Assembly (NCBI GenBank): GCA_947449765.1 | Contig: CANFSP010000010.1 | Span: forward strand, 1 to 49,926 | Direction of reading: 5' to 3' | Source: Actinomycetota bacterium | GTDB taxonomy: Bacteria > Actinomycetota > Actinomycetes > Actinomycetales > Microbacteriaceae | Length of the DNA: 49,926 bases | In this document: in pieces, positions 36,985 through 46,189 of the stretch | Layout: each line of letters opens with the position of its first letter | Position numbering within the stretch: the first letter of the stretch is position 1 | Notes under the pieces: model-generated | What the model saw: the letters and a program-made list of their open reading frames with translations, nothing else | What the model was told of the DNA's origin: nothing | Databases searched by the model: none | Position numbers and translations under genes: made by a program

Positions 36985-37614
36985 CTAGCGCGGGTCGCTG
37001 ACCATCGGCTCAACGCGTTCACGGATAGTTTTCGCGATGTTGTCGATGGTTTGGCTGGCATCAAGCACAAGCCAGCGAGCAGGGTCGAGCAGAGCGAGGT
37101 CGCGATAGGCGCGTTGCACTCGTTCATGAAAATCACTCTGTTCACTCTCGAGGCGGTCGAACTCTTTGGCTTCGGCATCGAGCCGTACCCGAGCTTGTTG
37201 AGCATCAAGGTCGAGCAACACGGTCAGGTCAGGGATCAACGAGCCGGTCGCCCACATCGAAATCTCGCGGACCTCCTCACCGTCGAGTACCCGACCAGCC
37301 CCCTGGTAGGCGATGGAGGAGTCAAAGTAACGGTCTTGGATAACCACGGCACCGCGCTCAAGCGCGGGTCGAACCACTGTCTCAACGTGGTGCGCACGGT
37401 CAGCCGCGTATAACAGTGCTTCGGCACGCGGGGCTATCTCTCCCCGGTGGTGGAGCACGATGTTGCGAATCTCAGCGCCAAGCACCGTACCACCCGGCTC
37501 GCGCGTCACAATGACCTCGCGTCCCAAGGATTCGACAAACCCGGCGAGCAGCTGCAGCTGAGTGGACTTACCGACCCCATCTCCACCTTCAAAGGTGATG
37601 AAAACCCCGCTCAC
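36985..37614 (-). CDS. tmk: Thymidylate kinase
   Basis: A 209-residue dTMP kinase, the step from dTMP to dTDP for DNA synthesis. The P-loop is FEGGDGVGKSTQ at residues 8-19, the DR(Y) motif is DRYFDSSIAYQGAG near 93, and the lid-region residues follow near 145. Length is typical. It lies 14 bases after the topA stop, in a topA-tmk-holB-hydrolase operon. Confidence 0.94.
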   Translation of the reverse strand: MSGVFITFEGGDGVGKSTQLQLLAGFVESLGREVIVTREPGGTVLGAEIRNIVLHHRGEIAPRAEALLYAADRAHHVETVVRPALERGAVVIQDRYFDSSIAYQGAGRVLDGEEVREISMWATGSLIPDLTVLLDLDAQQARVRLDAEAKEFDRLESEQSDFHERVQRAYRDLALLDPARWLVLDASQTIDNIAKTIRERVEPMVSDPR

Positions 37615-37628
37615 GCCTTCGCCGAGCC

Positions 37629-40304
37629 TTACTTCTTCTTCGCCGCAGTCGACCGGGCTGGCGCCTTGCGCGCTGGCGCCTTACGTTTGGGAGCTGGTCC
37701 CTTCGCGCGTTTGTCGGCGAGAAGCTCGATGGCGCGTTCGTAGGTCATCTCTTCGACCTTGTCTGATCGAGGGATTGTGGCATTGGTTTCACCGTCGGTG
37801 ACATAGGGGCCGAACCGACCATCCTTCACCTTGATGGGCTTACCGCTGATGGGGTCGGCATCGAATTCGAAGATGTTGCTCGACGCTTTGCGTGCACCGT
37901 ATTTAGGCTGAGCAAACTTGTCGAGCGCTCCGGTGAGGTCAATGGCGAAAATCTCATCCTCACTGTCAAGCGACCGGGTGTCTGTGCCCTTTTTAAGGTA
38001 GGCGCCGTACCGACCGTTTTGTGCGGTGATGATCTCTCCCGTCTCGGGATCGGCTCCGACCTCACGTGGCAGGTTGAGCAGCGCGAGTGCTGTCGCCAAA
38101 TCCACCGACGCAGGATCCATCGACCGGAACAGGGATGCCGTGCGCTCCTTCGGCGCTTTAGCATCGGGCTTCGCATCCGGGTCCACTCCGGGGGTGCGCT
38201 CGGTCACATACGGTCCAAAGCGACCGTCTTTCGCGAGTACCTCTTTCCCGTTCTCGGGATTCACGCCGAGCACACGGTCACCCGCGACGGGCGCTTCGAT
38301 AAGCTCACGAACTTTTTCTGCGGTCAACTCATCGGGAGCAAGTTCATCCGGGATGTACACCTTGCGTTTTGGTGCGTCCGGACCCTTCTCGGTGTCGTCC
38401 ACTTCAATGTACGAGCCGGATGGCCAGATGCGCAGCACGTGACCGTCGCTGAGCACCATGGAGTTCAAACTTTGCTTGTCGATCTCGCCCAAGTGTTGAG
38501 CTTCGTGCTTGAGTCCGGGATGTTCGTCGTTCTTGCCGAAGTAAAACTCGCGGAGCCAATCATTCCCGTCGGCTTCGCCAGCGGCAATGCGGTCAAGATC
38601 ATCTTCGAGCTCGGCGGTGAAGTCGTACGAGACCAGGTCGGTGAAGCACTCCTCGAGAAAACGCGTAGCCGAGAAGCCCACCCAGGTGGGGACAAGCGCT
38701 TTTCCACGATTGGTGACGTAGTTGCGGTTCTGAATCGTTTCGATAGTTGATGCATAGGTTGATGGGCGACCGATGCCAAGCTCTTCCATCTTTTTAACGA
38801 GACTCGCCTCGGTGTACCGTGCCGGCGGAGCCGTGTCGTGCCCTTTGGCCTCAACATCGGCGAGCACAAGCGTCTGTCCCTCGGTCATCACCGGAAGTTT
38901 CGCATCATCCGCGTCATCTTTTACGGTCGCTTCGTCAATCGTCTCTTCGTAGGCATTGAGGAATCCCCGGAACGTGATGACGGTCCCGCTCGCCGTGAAC
39001 TCGGCTAATTCCCCGCCCTCAGGCTGGGCAGCTACGGTGACCGTAGCGGTTTGACCTTTAGCATCAGCCATCTGCGAGGCGACAGTGCGCTTCCAGATGA
39101 GCTCGTACAGCTTGAGCTCTTCGCCGCGGAGCACGTTCGCGAGTTCGGCCGGGGTCTTGAACACGTCACCGGCCGGGCGAATCGCCTCGTGAGCCTCTTG
39201 CGCGTTCTTGTTTTTTCCGCTGTACATGCGCGGCGCATCCGGGACCTGATCCTTGCCGTACATGGCAATCGCCTGGTTTCGAGCCGCGTTCATTGCCTGA
39301 ATCGACAAGCTCGGCGAATCGGTTCGCATATACGTGATGTAGCCGTTTTCATAAAGGCGTTGGGCGATGCTCATGGTCTGGCGCGATGAGAACTTCAGCT
39401 CGTTACCACCAGCTTGTTGCAGGGTTGAGGTGGTGAACGGGGCTGCCGGCTTGCGCGAGTAAGGCTTGGTCTCGAGTTTCGTCACACTAATCGTCGTACT
39501 GCTAGCCGCAATGGATGCCGACAGCGCGAGTGCCTCGGACTCAGTGAGCACCCGTGCCGAACTGACGAGTTTTCCATTGGTATCGAAATCGTTCTTTCCG
39601 GTGGCGATTGCCTTGCCGCCGAGCCGAACCAGTTTGGACTCGAACTGCGTGCTGATGTCACTGCTCGTTCCCACGGTGAGCACGAGGTCCCAGTAATTGG
39701 CCGAAACGAACGCCATGCGCTCCCGCTCACGTTCTACGACCAGGCGGGTTGCCACCGACTGCACACGACCTGCCGACAACTTGGGTGCGACCAAGCGCCA
39801 GAGCACCGGTGAGATCTCAAAGCCGTACAAACGATCGAGAATACGTCGTGTCTCCTGAGCGTTCACCAAAGCCGTGTCGAGTTCACGGGTGTTCTTCTCA
39901 GCCTCCTGAATCGCTTCTTGCGTGATTTCGTGAAATACCATGCGCTTGACCGGCACTTTTGGCTTGAGCACCTGGAGCAGGTGCCACGCGATGGCCTCAC
40001 CTTCGCGGTCTTCATCGGTTGCGAGGAAGAGTTCGTCGGCTTCTTTGAGCGCGCGTTTGAGATCGGTGACAGTTCGTTTGCTGTATTCCGAGACGACGTA
40101 ATAGGGCTCAAAGTTGTTGTCGACGTCGACCGCGAACTTACCAAACGGTCCCTTTTTCATCTCTTTTGGTAACTCACTGGGCAATGGAATGTCGCGGATG
40201 TGTCCGACCGATGCTAGGACTTCATAGTCGGATCCCAAGTATTTGCCGATGGTTTTGGCTTTTGCCGGGGATTCAACGATGACGAGTTTTTTGGTGTTTG
40301 GCAC
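37629..40304 (-). CDS. topA: DNA topoisomerase I
   Basis: An 891-residue type IA topoisomerase that relaxes negative supercoils. The toprim domain is at the N terminus (VIVESPAKAKTIGKYLG, then ATDEDREGEAIAWHLL), and the active-site Tyr is in YITYMRTDS near residue 327. C-terminal topoisomerase repeats follow (GRFGPYVT occurs near 707 and 842), then a Lys/Ala/Pro-rich basic tail (KRKAPARKAPARSTAAKKK), as in other actinobacterial TopA proteins. No four-Cys zinc fingers are seen. The 122 bases upstream to 40426 hold the promoter. Confidence 0.95.
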   Translation of the reverse strand: MPNTKKLVIVESPAKAKTIGKYLGSDYEVLASVGHIRDIPLPSELPKEMKKGPFGKFAVDVDNNFEPYYVVSEYSKRTVTDLKRALKEADELFLATDEDREGEAIAWHLLQVLKPKVPVKRMVFHEITQEAIQEAEKNTRELDTALVNAQETRRILDRLYGFEISPVLWRLVAPKLSAGRVQSVATRLVVERERERMAFVSANYWDLVLTVGTSSDISTQFESKLVRLGGKAIATGKNDFDTNGKLVSSARVLTESEALALSASIAASSTTISVTKLETKPYSRKPAAPFTTSTLQQAGGNELKFSSRQTMSIAQRLYENGYITYMRTDSPSLSIQAMNAARNQAIAMYGKDQVPDAPRMYSGKNKNAQEAHEAIRPAGDVFKTPAELANVLRGEELKLYELIWKRTVASQMADAKGQTATVTVAAQPEGGELAEFTASGTVITFRGFLNAYEETIDEATVKDDADDAKLPVMTEGQTLVLADVEAKGHDTAPPARYTEASLVKKMEELGIGRPSTYASTIETIQNRNYVTNRGKALVPTWVGFSATRFLEECFTDLVSYDFTAELEDDLDRIAAGEADGNDWLREFYFGKNDEHPGLKHEAQHLGEIDKQSLNSMVLSDGHVLRIWPSGSYIEVDDTEKGPDAPKRKVYIPDELAPDELTAEKVRELIEAPVAGDRVLGVNPENGKEVLAKDGRFGPYVTERTPGVDPDAKPDAKAPKERTASLFRSMDPASVDLATALALLNLPREVGADPETGEIITAQNGRYGAYLKKGTDTRSLDSEDEIFAIDLTGALDKFAQPKYGARKASSNIFEFDADPISGKPIKVKDGRFGPYVTDGETNATIPRSDKVEEMTYERAIELLADKRAKGPAPKRKAPARKAPARSTAAKKK

Positions 40305-40426
40305 TGACTACCTTTCGAGATGACACAACCGGGCACACTATGCACCATAAATCGGGGTGAGTGCAAGTTGACCGTTTCGGGCGATTTTCTGCAGCGTGTT
40401 GGTCGAGCGTGACCGGGCCGTGAAAG

Positions 40427-40792
40427 TCATGGGGCTATTCCTGCGTGTGCCCTGGCTCGCAGGGTGAGAAAACCCCACGGAAGAATTGACTCGATTCGAA
40501 CGTCAAAACCATCGAATGTGCATCGTTCTACGACGCCCCCAATGGCCTCAACCTGGGTTGCCGCATTGCTGCAGGGCAACCCGGCCATGCGGCCAGTCCG
40601 CGTGTCGACAGCGTTGAGTGCGCCGTTTTCGGTTGCGCGCACCAAAGCCGCATATCGACCGGACACCGCGACTCCCACGACAAGTGAGATCGTCAGCATG
40701 ATGAGTGCGGAACTCACGAGGGTGACAAGCACCACAGAGCCGTGCTCCGCGATTAGCCAAGCCCTCGCTTGGTTACGGCAAAACGACATCAC
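40427..40792 (-). CDS. TadG/TadE-like minor pseudopilin protein
   Basis: A 121-residue protein with an N-terminal hydrophobic segment after EHGSVVL (residues about 17-45), the layout of the Rv3654c-type protein at the end of actinobacterial tad operons. Cys residues near 75 and 92 may pair. It overlaps the upstream TadE-like gene by 20 bases. Last gene of the Tad operon. Confidence 0.75.
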   Translation of the reverse strand: MMSFCRNQARAWLIAEHGSVVLVTLVSSALIMLTISLVVGVAVSGRYAALVRATENGALNAVDTRTGRMAGLPCSNAATQVEAIGGVVERCTFDGFDVRIESILPWGFLTLRARAHAGIAP

Positions 40793-41129
40793 ACGACTCC
40801 GTGTTGACCGGGATGTGGAGTCCAGGTAGTCCGAAAACGTCGAAGGCCCCGACCGCGTGAACGCACAGCGAATCGCCGTCCCGAGACGTGGTCACCACAA
40901 GGTCGTGAAAGGCCCGCAAGTCAGCAAGAGCCGCGTCAGTACTCACGCCCTGAGCCATTCGATGCGCACTCTCAACGGTGGTGATCTGAATCCGGTTCGA
41001 GTTCGCGCCAATGGTGATGGCCGAAAGAGCGATACACAACCCGACAATCACGGCCGGGACAGTCAGAGCGAGTTCGAGACTCACACTCCCCCGAGTGAGC
41101 CTGAGCAGTGAAGATGCTCTACCCGCCAA
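40773..41129 (-). CDS. TadE-family pseudopilin
   Basis: A 118-residue protein with the TadE pattern: a short basic leader, then GSVSLELALTVPAVIVGL (residues 14-31) with the conserved Glu, followed by a short extracellular part with Cys near 90 and 112. It overlaps the pilin gene upstream (41119) by 11 bases and the next gene downstream by 20. Confidence 0.8.
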   Translation of the reverse strand: MAGRASSLLRLTRGSVSLELALTVPAVIVGLCIALSAITIGANSNRIQITTVESAHRMAQGVSTDAALADLRAFHDLVVTTSRDGDSLCVHAVGAFDVFGLPGLHIPVNTESCDVVLP

Positions 41130-41334
41130 CGTGGAACGCAGACGTGATGAGACCTTCTAATAGGGACTTGACCACGTCTCCGCGCAAGATGCCCACGAGC
41201 AGTCCGGCAAGACCTACCGCGGCCATCGTGGCAATGGCGTATTCGGCTGTCGCCGCACCGCGGTCGTCGCCGAGTCGATCCATCACGCGCTTGACGCCTG
41301 CGATCGCGCTGGCCTCGTGATTTATTTTCTGCAT
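41119..41334 (-). CDS. Flp-type pilin (DUF4244)
   Basis: A 71-residue pilin-like protein: leader residues 1-24, probable prepilin cut in RG-AATAEYAIATMA with Glu at position 5 of the mature part, and then one hydrophobic helix. It belongs to the DUF4244 proteins encoded in actinobacterial tad operons. It is followed by overlapping tadE, and about 90 bases separate it from the F-domain gene upstream. Confidence 0.82.
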   Translation of the reverse strand: MQKINHEASAIAGVKRVMDRLGDDRGAATAEYAIATMAAVGLAGLLVGILRGDVVKSLLEGLITSAFHVGG

Positions 41335-41427
41335 GATTTTTTCCTTCTGTGTCGATGAATTTTTTGTGTACCTCCAACCCCCGCCACGAGCATCCCAGTT
41401 GAGTGGGTCGCGAAATCGAGGAGCAAC

Positions 41428-42270
41428 CTAACCGGTGGACACAAGTGCGGAAAAGCCACCTGTGGCTGACAGGGCAGACAGTACGGCTGGCACTGCCACG
41501 AGCACTAAAAAGGCAGGGAGAACGCAGATTCCGAGGGGCAACAAGGTCTTCTCCCCCAGCTGGGCAATTGCTTCTCGCACACGCATCTCTTCGTCGGCGC
41601 GGGTACTCTGGGCCAATCCCTCGAGCAGACCGGCTAGCGGAATGCCCCACGTCACACTCGCCTGGGCCAGCGCGCTCACGTGAGTGAATTCACGCGCGCA
41701 GAGCGGGGTTGACCTTGTCGCATGAAGAATGTGTTCGACGCTCGCCCCGGCGCGAACGCCGGTAGCGACGAGTCCGTACCCAAAACCCGGGAGAACGGTA
41801 GATCGAGCCGCCGCCGCAACCTGTCGATGAGACCACCAGGCGCCAGCGATCACCAGTGAGGCCGCAACGACAATGCACAACCATCCGATCGGCGTGCCAA
41901 AAAGCACTCCCAGCACATCAAAACCGAGTGCACTGAGGATGACAACCGCCCCCAGCGGAAGGAGAAGCACGATGCGGGTAGCCATTCTCGCGCCCGCTGT
42001 CGCCGTGCGAATGAGTCGTTCTCGTTCCTCGTCGGCTTCACACGCGTCGATGAAGCGCTCCAGTGTGGCGGTCAGAGGCGAACCGAAGCGTGCCGACAGC
42101 TGCCAGGACAGATGCAGATGCGCCACGTAGTCGGCACGAAATCCAGGATCGTCGAGAACATCACCGGCCTGCGCGAGGGTGATCATCAGCCCCGAATTGA
42201 CGAGAGCGTGCACGTTTCGAACGGCAGGAAGTATCGAGCGCGTCTCGTTCTGCCGACTACGCATCGCCAT
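41428..42270 (-). CDS. Fused TadB-TadC-like inner-membrane protein
   Basis: A 280-residue type II secretion F-domain protein forming the membrane platform of the Tad pilus. The first half (residues about 14-130) looks like the TadB domain: LPAVRNVHALVNSG, WQLSARFGSPLTATLERF, then two helices. The second half (about 155-278) looks like TadC: GLVATGVRAGASVEHIL, GIPLAGLLEGLA, then a final helix. Many actinobacteria have two separate genes here. I chose the ATG at 42270, overlapping the tadA end. An ATG two codons later is equally possible, and the frame is open to 42345. Confidence 0.72.
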   Translation of the reverse strand: MAMRSRQNETRSILPAVRNVHALVNSGLMITLAQAGDVLDDPGFRADYVAHLHLSWQLSARFGSPLTATLERFIDACEADEERERLIRTATAGARMATRIVLLLPLGAVVILSALGFDVLGVLFGTPIGWLCIVVAASLVIAGAWWSHRQVAAAARSTVLPGFGYGLVATGVRAGASVEHILHATRSTPLCAREFTHVSALAQASVTWGIPLAGLLEGLAQSTRADEEMRVREAIAQLGEKTLLPLGICVLPAFLVLVAVPAVLSALSATGGFSALVSTG

Positions 42271-43243
42271 GCCTTGCGCTTGTCGCCCCAAACGATATTT
42301 CCTCAACATCGAGTCGCAAACCGGCCTCCTCTTTCTTGACCACAAGACGACCTACGCTCAGACGTCTCTGTTCTGACGCCACGTCAATGTGAATCACCAG
42401 ATCAATGGCACTGCGGGCCAGAAGTGCGGTTTCACTCTCACTCCGACCCGCGAGGGCGCACAGTGCCACAATCCGGGATGGCACATCCCGCAAGCTGTTC
42501 GCATGCATGGTCGAACCACCACCGGTGTGCCCGGTGTTAAAGGCCATCAGCATGTCGAGGACTTCAGCACCGCGACATTCCCCAAGCACAAGCCGATCGG
42601 GCCTCATGCGGAGTGTCTGGCGAATGAGCTCGGTGACACCGATTTCACCTCGCCCCTCACTGTTAGCAGGTCTCGTTTCGAGCGAAATAACTCGGTCGTG
42701 CTGGATGCGCAACTCCGACACATCCTCGACCACGATTATTCGTTCTGCCGGCGGAACCACGGCCAGAAGCGCGGCGAGCAGGGATGTTTTACCCGCGCCG
42801 GCGCGGCCGGTAACCAGCAGGGTGCGTGCACGGGCCACAGCATCCCTCAGGAATGGAGCCAATTCGGGTGCAGCGTTGACGGCGAGCATGTCGTCGAGAT
42901 TCATGACTTCTCGTGACGGCAATCGGATGGAAACTTCCGTTCCACCGACGCTCACGCCACCGAGTATTGCGTGCACCCGCACACCGTCGTTGAGCGCTAC
43001 GTCGACCGCTGGACGAGCGTCGTCGATGTGACGACCACCTCGCCCAATGAGTTTCACCGCTACCGCACGCGCGAGATCTTCGGGGATGGCGCGCTGCACC
43101 TGCTCACTGTGGCCGTGACAGGTACGTTTCCACACTCCCGAGCGCGCGCTAATAAATATGTCGGTCGTATCGTCGTCAATGATCATTTCGAGCTGCTTCA
43201 TGAATCGCAGGACGCTCGCGTCAGTGCTCTCGTCGTTCCACAC
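42257..43243 (-). CDS. tadA: Tad pilus assembly ATPase TadA
   Basis: A VirB11/PilT-type secretion ATPase of about 328 residues that powers pilus assembly. Walker A is GRAGAGKTS, the Asp box is VVEDVSELRIQ, Walker B is LVLGECRGAE, and HTGGGSTMHANS is the His box. The start is uncertain. The frame is open to an ATG at 43336, but that region is a C6-loop RNA with a terminator, so I place the start at the GTG at 43243. An ATG at 43201 is the next option, and neither has a strong ribosome-binding site. The Ssd gene that precedes tadA in mycobacteria is absent. Confidence 0.82.
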   Translation of the reverse strand: MWNDESTDASVLRFMKQLEMIIDDDTTDIFISARSGVWKRTCHGHSEQVQRAIPEDLARAVAVKLIGRGGRHIDDARPAVDVALNDGVRVHAILGGVSVGGTEVSIRLPSREVMNLDDMLAVNAAPELAPFLRDAVARARTLLVTGRAGAGKTSLLAALLAVVPPAERIIVVEDVSELRIQHDRVISLETRPANSEGRGEIGVTELIRQTLRMRPDRLVLGECRGAEVLDMLMAFNTGHTGGGSTMHANSLRDVPSRIVALCALAGRSESETALLARSAIDLVIHIDVASEQRRLSVGRLVVKKEEAGLRLDVEEISFGATSARHGDA

Positions 43244-43298
43244 GACACTAGGTTGTGCCGAATCCCCTCGCGCACATTTCCAATCACCGTGCGTGGGG

Positions 43299-43399
43299 AA
43301 AAAAAGGAGGGCGATGCCAGTTGGGGGGAACGGCATCGCCCTCGCGATACCAGATTGGGGGGAATCAGTGGTACCGCAAGCCGAGACGAATCTCAGGTG
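43299..43399 (-). ncRNA. 6C small RNA
   Basis: On the minus strand two hairpins follow each other, each with the loop TTCCCCCCAA, as in the 6C RNA family of actinobacteria. Hairpin one spans about 43377-43344 (GCGGTACCA with TGGTATCGC, with small mismatches). Hairpin two spans 43342-43308 with a perfect 11-bp stem (AGGGCGATGCC) and is followed by TTTTTTT (43305-43299), so it doubles as the terminator. A -10 box TATGAT lies at 43410-43405. In M. tuberculosis 6C (B11) also sits just upstream of the tad/ssd genes, matching the context here. 6C RNAs act by base pairing of the C-rich loops with mRNAs. Confidence 0.82.
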
Positions 43400-43502
43400 T
43401 ATCCATCATAGACACAGATTGTGCACAAAATAACCACTTGCTTAGCACCGTGGGCAAGCCGTGTCTTAACTGGGTCGTGTCGAATTATGTAGGCTCGTGC
43501 TC

Positions 43503-45458
43503 ATGAGTGACACAATCGACAATCTCATGCACGAGAGCCGGCGATTTGCGCCATCCGCTGATTTTGCGGCGCAGGCCAACGCGAGTGCTGACTTGTACCA
43601 GGATGCTCGCCGTGACCGCCTCGCCTTCTGGGCCACCCAAGCTCGAGAGCTGGTCTCGTGGAACACGCCGTTCACGCGAACTCTGGACTGGACCAATGCG
43701 CCGGTGGCGAAGTGGTTCGACGACGGAGAGCTCAACGTTTCGTACAACTGTCTTGACCGCCATGTCGAGGCGGGTCTCGGCGAGCGCGTTGCGCTTCACT
43801 TCGAGGGTGAACCCGGCGACAGTCGAGACATCACCTACGCACAGCTCACGGCCGAGGTAAAGCGAGCCGCAAACGCGCTCGAATCACTCGGGATTTCTGC
43901 GGGCGATCGCGTCGCCATCTACATGCCGATGATTCCTGAAGCAGTCGTGGCCATGCTCGCGGTGGCGCGCCTCGGTGCTGTGCACTCGGTGGTCTTCGGC
44001 GGGTTTAGCGCTGAGAGCCTTCGTAGTCGCATCCAAGACGCGGCCGCCAAGGTGGTCATCACCGCCGACGGAGGTTGGCGCAAGGGCAAAGTTTTTGCCC
44101 TCAAGCCCACCGTGGACGAAGCGCTTACCGCCGACGGTGGCGCACCAACCGTCGAAAAGGTTCTCGTCGTTCAGCGTGGCAAAAACGATGTCGCATGGGA
44201 TGCGAGCCGCGACCTATGGTGGCACGACGCACTCTCGTCTGCCGCAGCAGAACACACCGCTCAGCCATTCGAAGCCGAGCAGCCACTTTTCATTCTTTAT
44301 ACGAGTGGCACCACGGGGAAACCGAAGGGAATCCTGCACACCAGCGGGGGCTACCTGACCCAGACTGCCTTCACGCATAAGTATGTTTTCGATATCAAGC
44401 CGGAGACGGATGTCTACTGGTGCACCGCGGATGTCGGCTGGATCACCGGGCACAGCTACGTGGTCTACGGGCCACTGGCCAACGGTGCCACGCAGGTTAT
44501 TTACGAGGGAACTCCGGACACCCCGCATCCCGGACGGTGGTGGGAAATCGTGCAGAAGTACGGGGTCACCATCCTCTACACGGCTCCAACGGCCATTCGC
44601 TCATTCATGAAGCTCGGTCACGAAATTCCTGCGGCTTACGACCTGTCGAGCATCCGCTTGCTCGGCTCAGTCGGCGAGCCCATCAACCCCGAAGCGTGGG
44701 TGTGGTACTTCGAAAACATTGGTGGTGCTCACTCACCAATCGTGGACACCTGGTGGCAAACCGAAACCGGGGGCATCATGGTCTCTCCCCTGCCGGGAAT
44801 CACGACGCTCAAGCCAGGTAGCGCCCAGCAACCTCTCCCCGGAATCTCCATCGACATCGTCGACGAGCACGGCACACCAGTGGGCAAAGATGAGGGAGGC
44901 CTGCTCGTCATCACCGAACCGTGGCCGTCCATGCTGCGCGGCATCTGGGGAGACATGGATCGCTATGTCGACACCTACTGGGCTAAGTTTGGCGACAAGT
45001 ATTTCGCCGGTGACGGCGCGCGTTTTGATCAGGATGTGGACCTGTGGCTGTTGGGACGTGTCGACGACGTGATGAACGTCAGTGGCCACCGACTTTCCAC
45101 AGCCGAAATTGAGTCAGCCCTCGTGGACAACCACATCGTCGCTGAGGCTGCGGTGGTCGGTGCCGCTGACGAAACGACTGGTCAGGCCGTCGTCGCGTTC
45201 GTCATCCTCAAGGCGCGCGATGTCGAGAAGATTACGCCCGCGGAAGCGAGCGCAATGCTCCGCCAACATGTCGCCGAAAAGATCGGCGCCATCGCTCGCC
45301 CCTCACGGATTTTTATCGTCAGTGAGTTGCCGAAAACTCGTTCCGGCAAAATCATGCGGCGTTTGCTGAGGGACGTCGCGGAAGGGCGCCCCATCGGCGA
45401 CACCACGACACTAACCGACCCGGCGGTTCTGAGCGTCATCAGCGCGCAGGTGCACTAG
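43503..45458 (+). CDS. acs: Acetyl-CoA synthetase
   Basis: A 651-residue AMP-forming ligase converting acetate, ATP and CoA to acetyl-CoA. The N-terminal acetyl-CoA synthetase domain is followed by the ATP loop [11 protein letters not shown] near residue 263, WWQTETGG near 417, the hinge region [15 protein letters not shown] near 518, and the regulatory lysine in [12 protein letters not shown] near 615, which is acetylated in homologues. The ATG at 43503 is preferred; GTG at 43497 is the alternative. It is divergent from the 6C RNA and tadA. Confidence 0.95.
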   Translation: MSDTIDNLMHESRRFAPSADFAAQANASADLYQDARRDRLAFWATQARELVSWNTPFTRTLDWTNAPVAKWFDDGELNVSYNCLDRHVEAGLGERVALHFEGEPGDSRDITYAQLTAEVKRAANALESLGISAGDRVAIYMPMIPEAVVAMLAVARLGAVHSVVFGGFSAESLRSRIQDAAAKVVITADGGWRKGKVFALKPTVDEALTADGGAPTVEKVLVVQRGKNDVAWDASRDLWWHDALSSAAAEHTAQPFEAEQPLFILYTSGTTGKPKGILHTSGGYLTQTAFTHKYVFDIKPETDVYWCTADVGWITGHSYVVYGPLANGATQVIYEGTPDTPHPGRWWEIVQKYGVTILYTAPTAIRSFMKLGHEIPAAYDLSSIRLLGSVGEPINPEAWVWYFENIGGAHSPIVDTWWQTETGGIMVSPLPGITTLKPGSAQQPLPGISIDIVDEHGTPVGKDEGGLLVITEPWPSMLRGIWGDMDRYVDTYWAKFGDKYFAGDGARFDQDVDLWLLGRVDDVMNVSGHRLSTAEIESALVDNHIVAEAAVVGAADETTGQAVVAFVILKARDVEKITPAEASAMLRQHVAEKIGAIARPSRIFIVSELPKTRSGKIMRRLLRDVAEGRPIGDTTTLTDPAVLSVISAQVH

Positions 45459-45499
45459 TCGCGCACGCTGGGACGGCGCACGCAACTACTCGCACGCAA

Positions 45500-45970
45500 C
45501 TACTCGAATGCGACGATGAGTTCGACCTCGACGGGCGAATCAAGTGGCAGCACGGCAACACCGACAGCGGAGCGCGCGTGAATGCCAGCATCGCTAAAAA
45601 TCTGGCCAAGGAGTTCCGAGGCGCCGTTGATGACCCCCGGTTGTCCGGTGAATTCGGGGACGGAGGCTACGAAGCCCACCACTTTGACGATGCGCGTCAC
45701 CCGGTCGAGATCGCCGATGACGCTCTTGACTGCAGCCAGGGCATTGAGCGCGGCAAGACGAGCAAACTCTTTGGCGTCCGCGGGTGAAACAGCCCCGGGC
45801 GTCTCTCCAACCTTGCCGGTAGCGGGCAAAGCTCCCGAGACGAATGGCAGCTGCCCCGACGTAAAGACAAGTCCATCGTGGATGACCGCGGGCACGTATG
45901 CGGCAACTGGTGCGGCCACATCGGGAATGACGATGCCCAATTCGGCCAGTGTGGCGTTCACAGAACTCAT
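45500..45970 (-). CDS. RidA-family protein
   Basis: A 156-residue RidA/YjgF-type protein (LISH-like Rv3678c group). Family members deaminate reactive enamines and imines from PLP enzymes. Motifs are LVFTSGQLPF near residue 34 and the segment ending VELIVAFE. The canonical catalytic Arg near the C terminus of RidA is not clear here, so activity is uncertain. The ATG at 45970 overlaps the stop of the upstream DUF4177 gene (ATGA). Confidence 0.85.
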   Translation of the reverse strand: MSSVNATLAELGIVIPDVAAPVAAYVPAVIHDGLVFTSGQLPFVSGALPATGKVGETPGAVSPADAKEFARLAALNALAAVKSVIGDLDRVTRIVKVVGFVASVPEFTGQPGVINGASELLGQIFSDAGIHARSAVGVAVLPLDSPVEVELIVAFE

Positions 45971-46137
45971 GCGTTGTCCTTCTCTACTTCGCGCTTCAAG
46001 TAAGCGACGAGTCCGCCTTCTGGTCCGGAAACCACTTGCACGAGCTCCCATCCATCCACACCCCACGAATTCAGAATCGCGGTGGTGTTGTGTACCAGCA
46101 GAGGGGTGGTGGCGTATTCCCACGTCACTCGTGTCAT
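45967..46137 (-). CDS. Small DUF4177 protein
   Basis: A 56-residue protein (MTRVTWEYATTPLLVHNTTA at the start, WGVDGWELVQVV in the middle). The WEY start and GWELV core are those of DUF4177-type small proteins found before ridA in actinobacteria (Rv3678A-like). ATGA coupling to ridA shows that they form one operon. Function unknown; the family's pairing with RidA suggests a link to it. Confidence 0.82.
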   Translation of the reverse strand: MTRVTWEYATTPLLVHNTTAILNSWGVDGWELVQVVSGPEGGLVAYLKREVEKDNA

Positions 46138-46189
46138 GTGCAGTCCTTGTTCGGTTTGTTCTCAGTCTTGAGCGGTTAGTCTTAATCCT

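Noticed and set aside
43244-43336. N-terminal extension of TadA to the ATG at 43336
   Set aside because: The segment is a terminator hairpin with T run, part of the 6C RNA, and its translation (MPFPPTGIALLFFP) has no family match.
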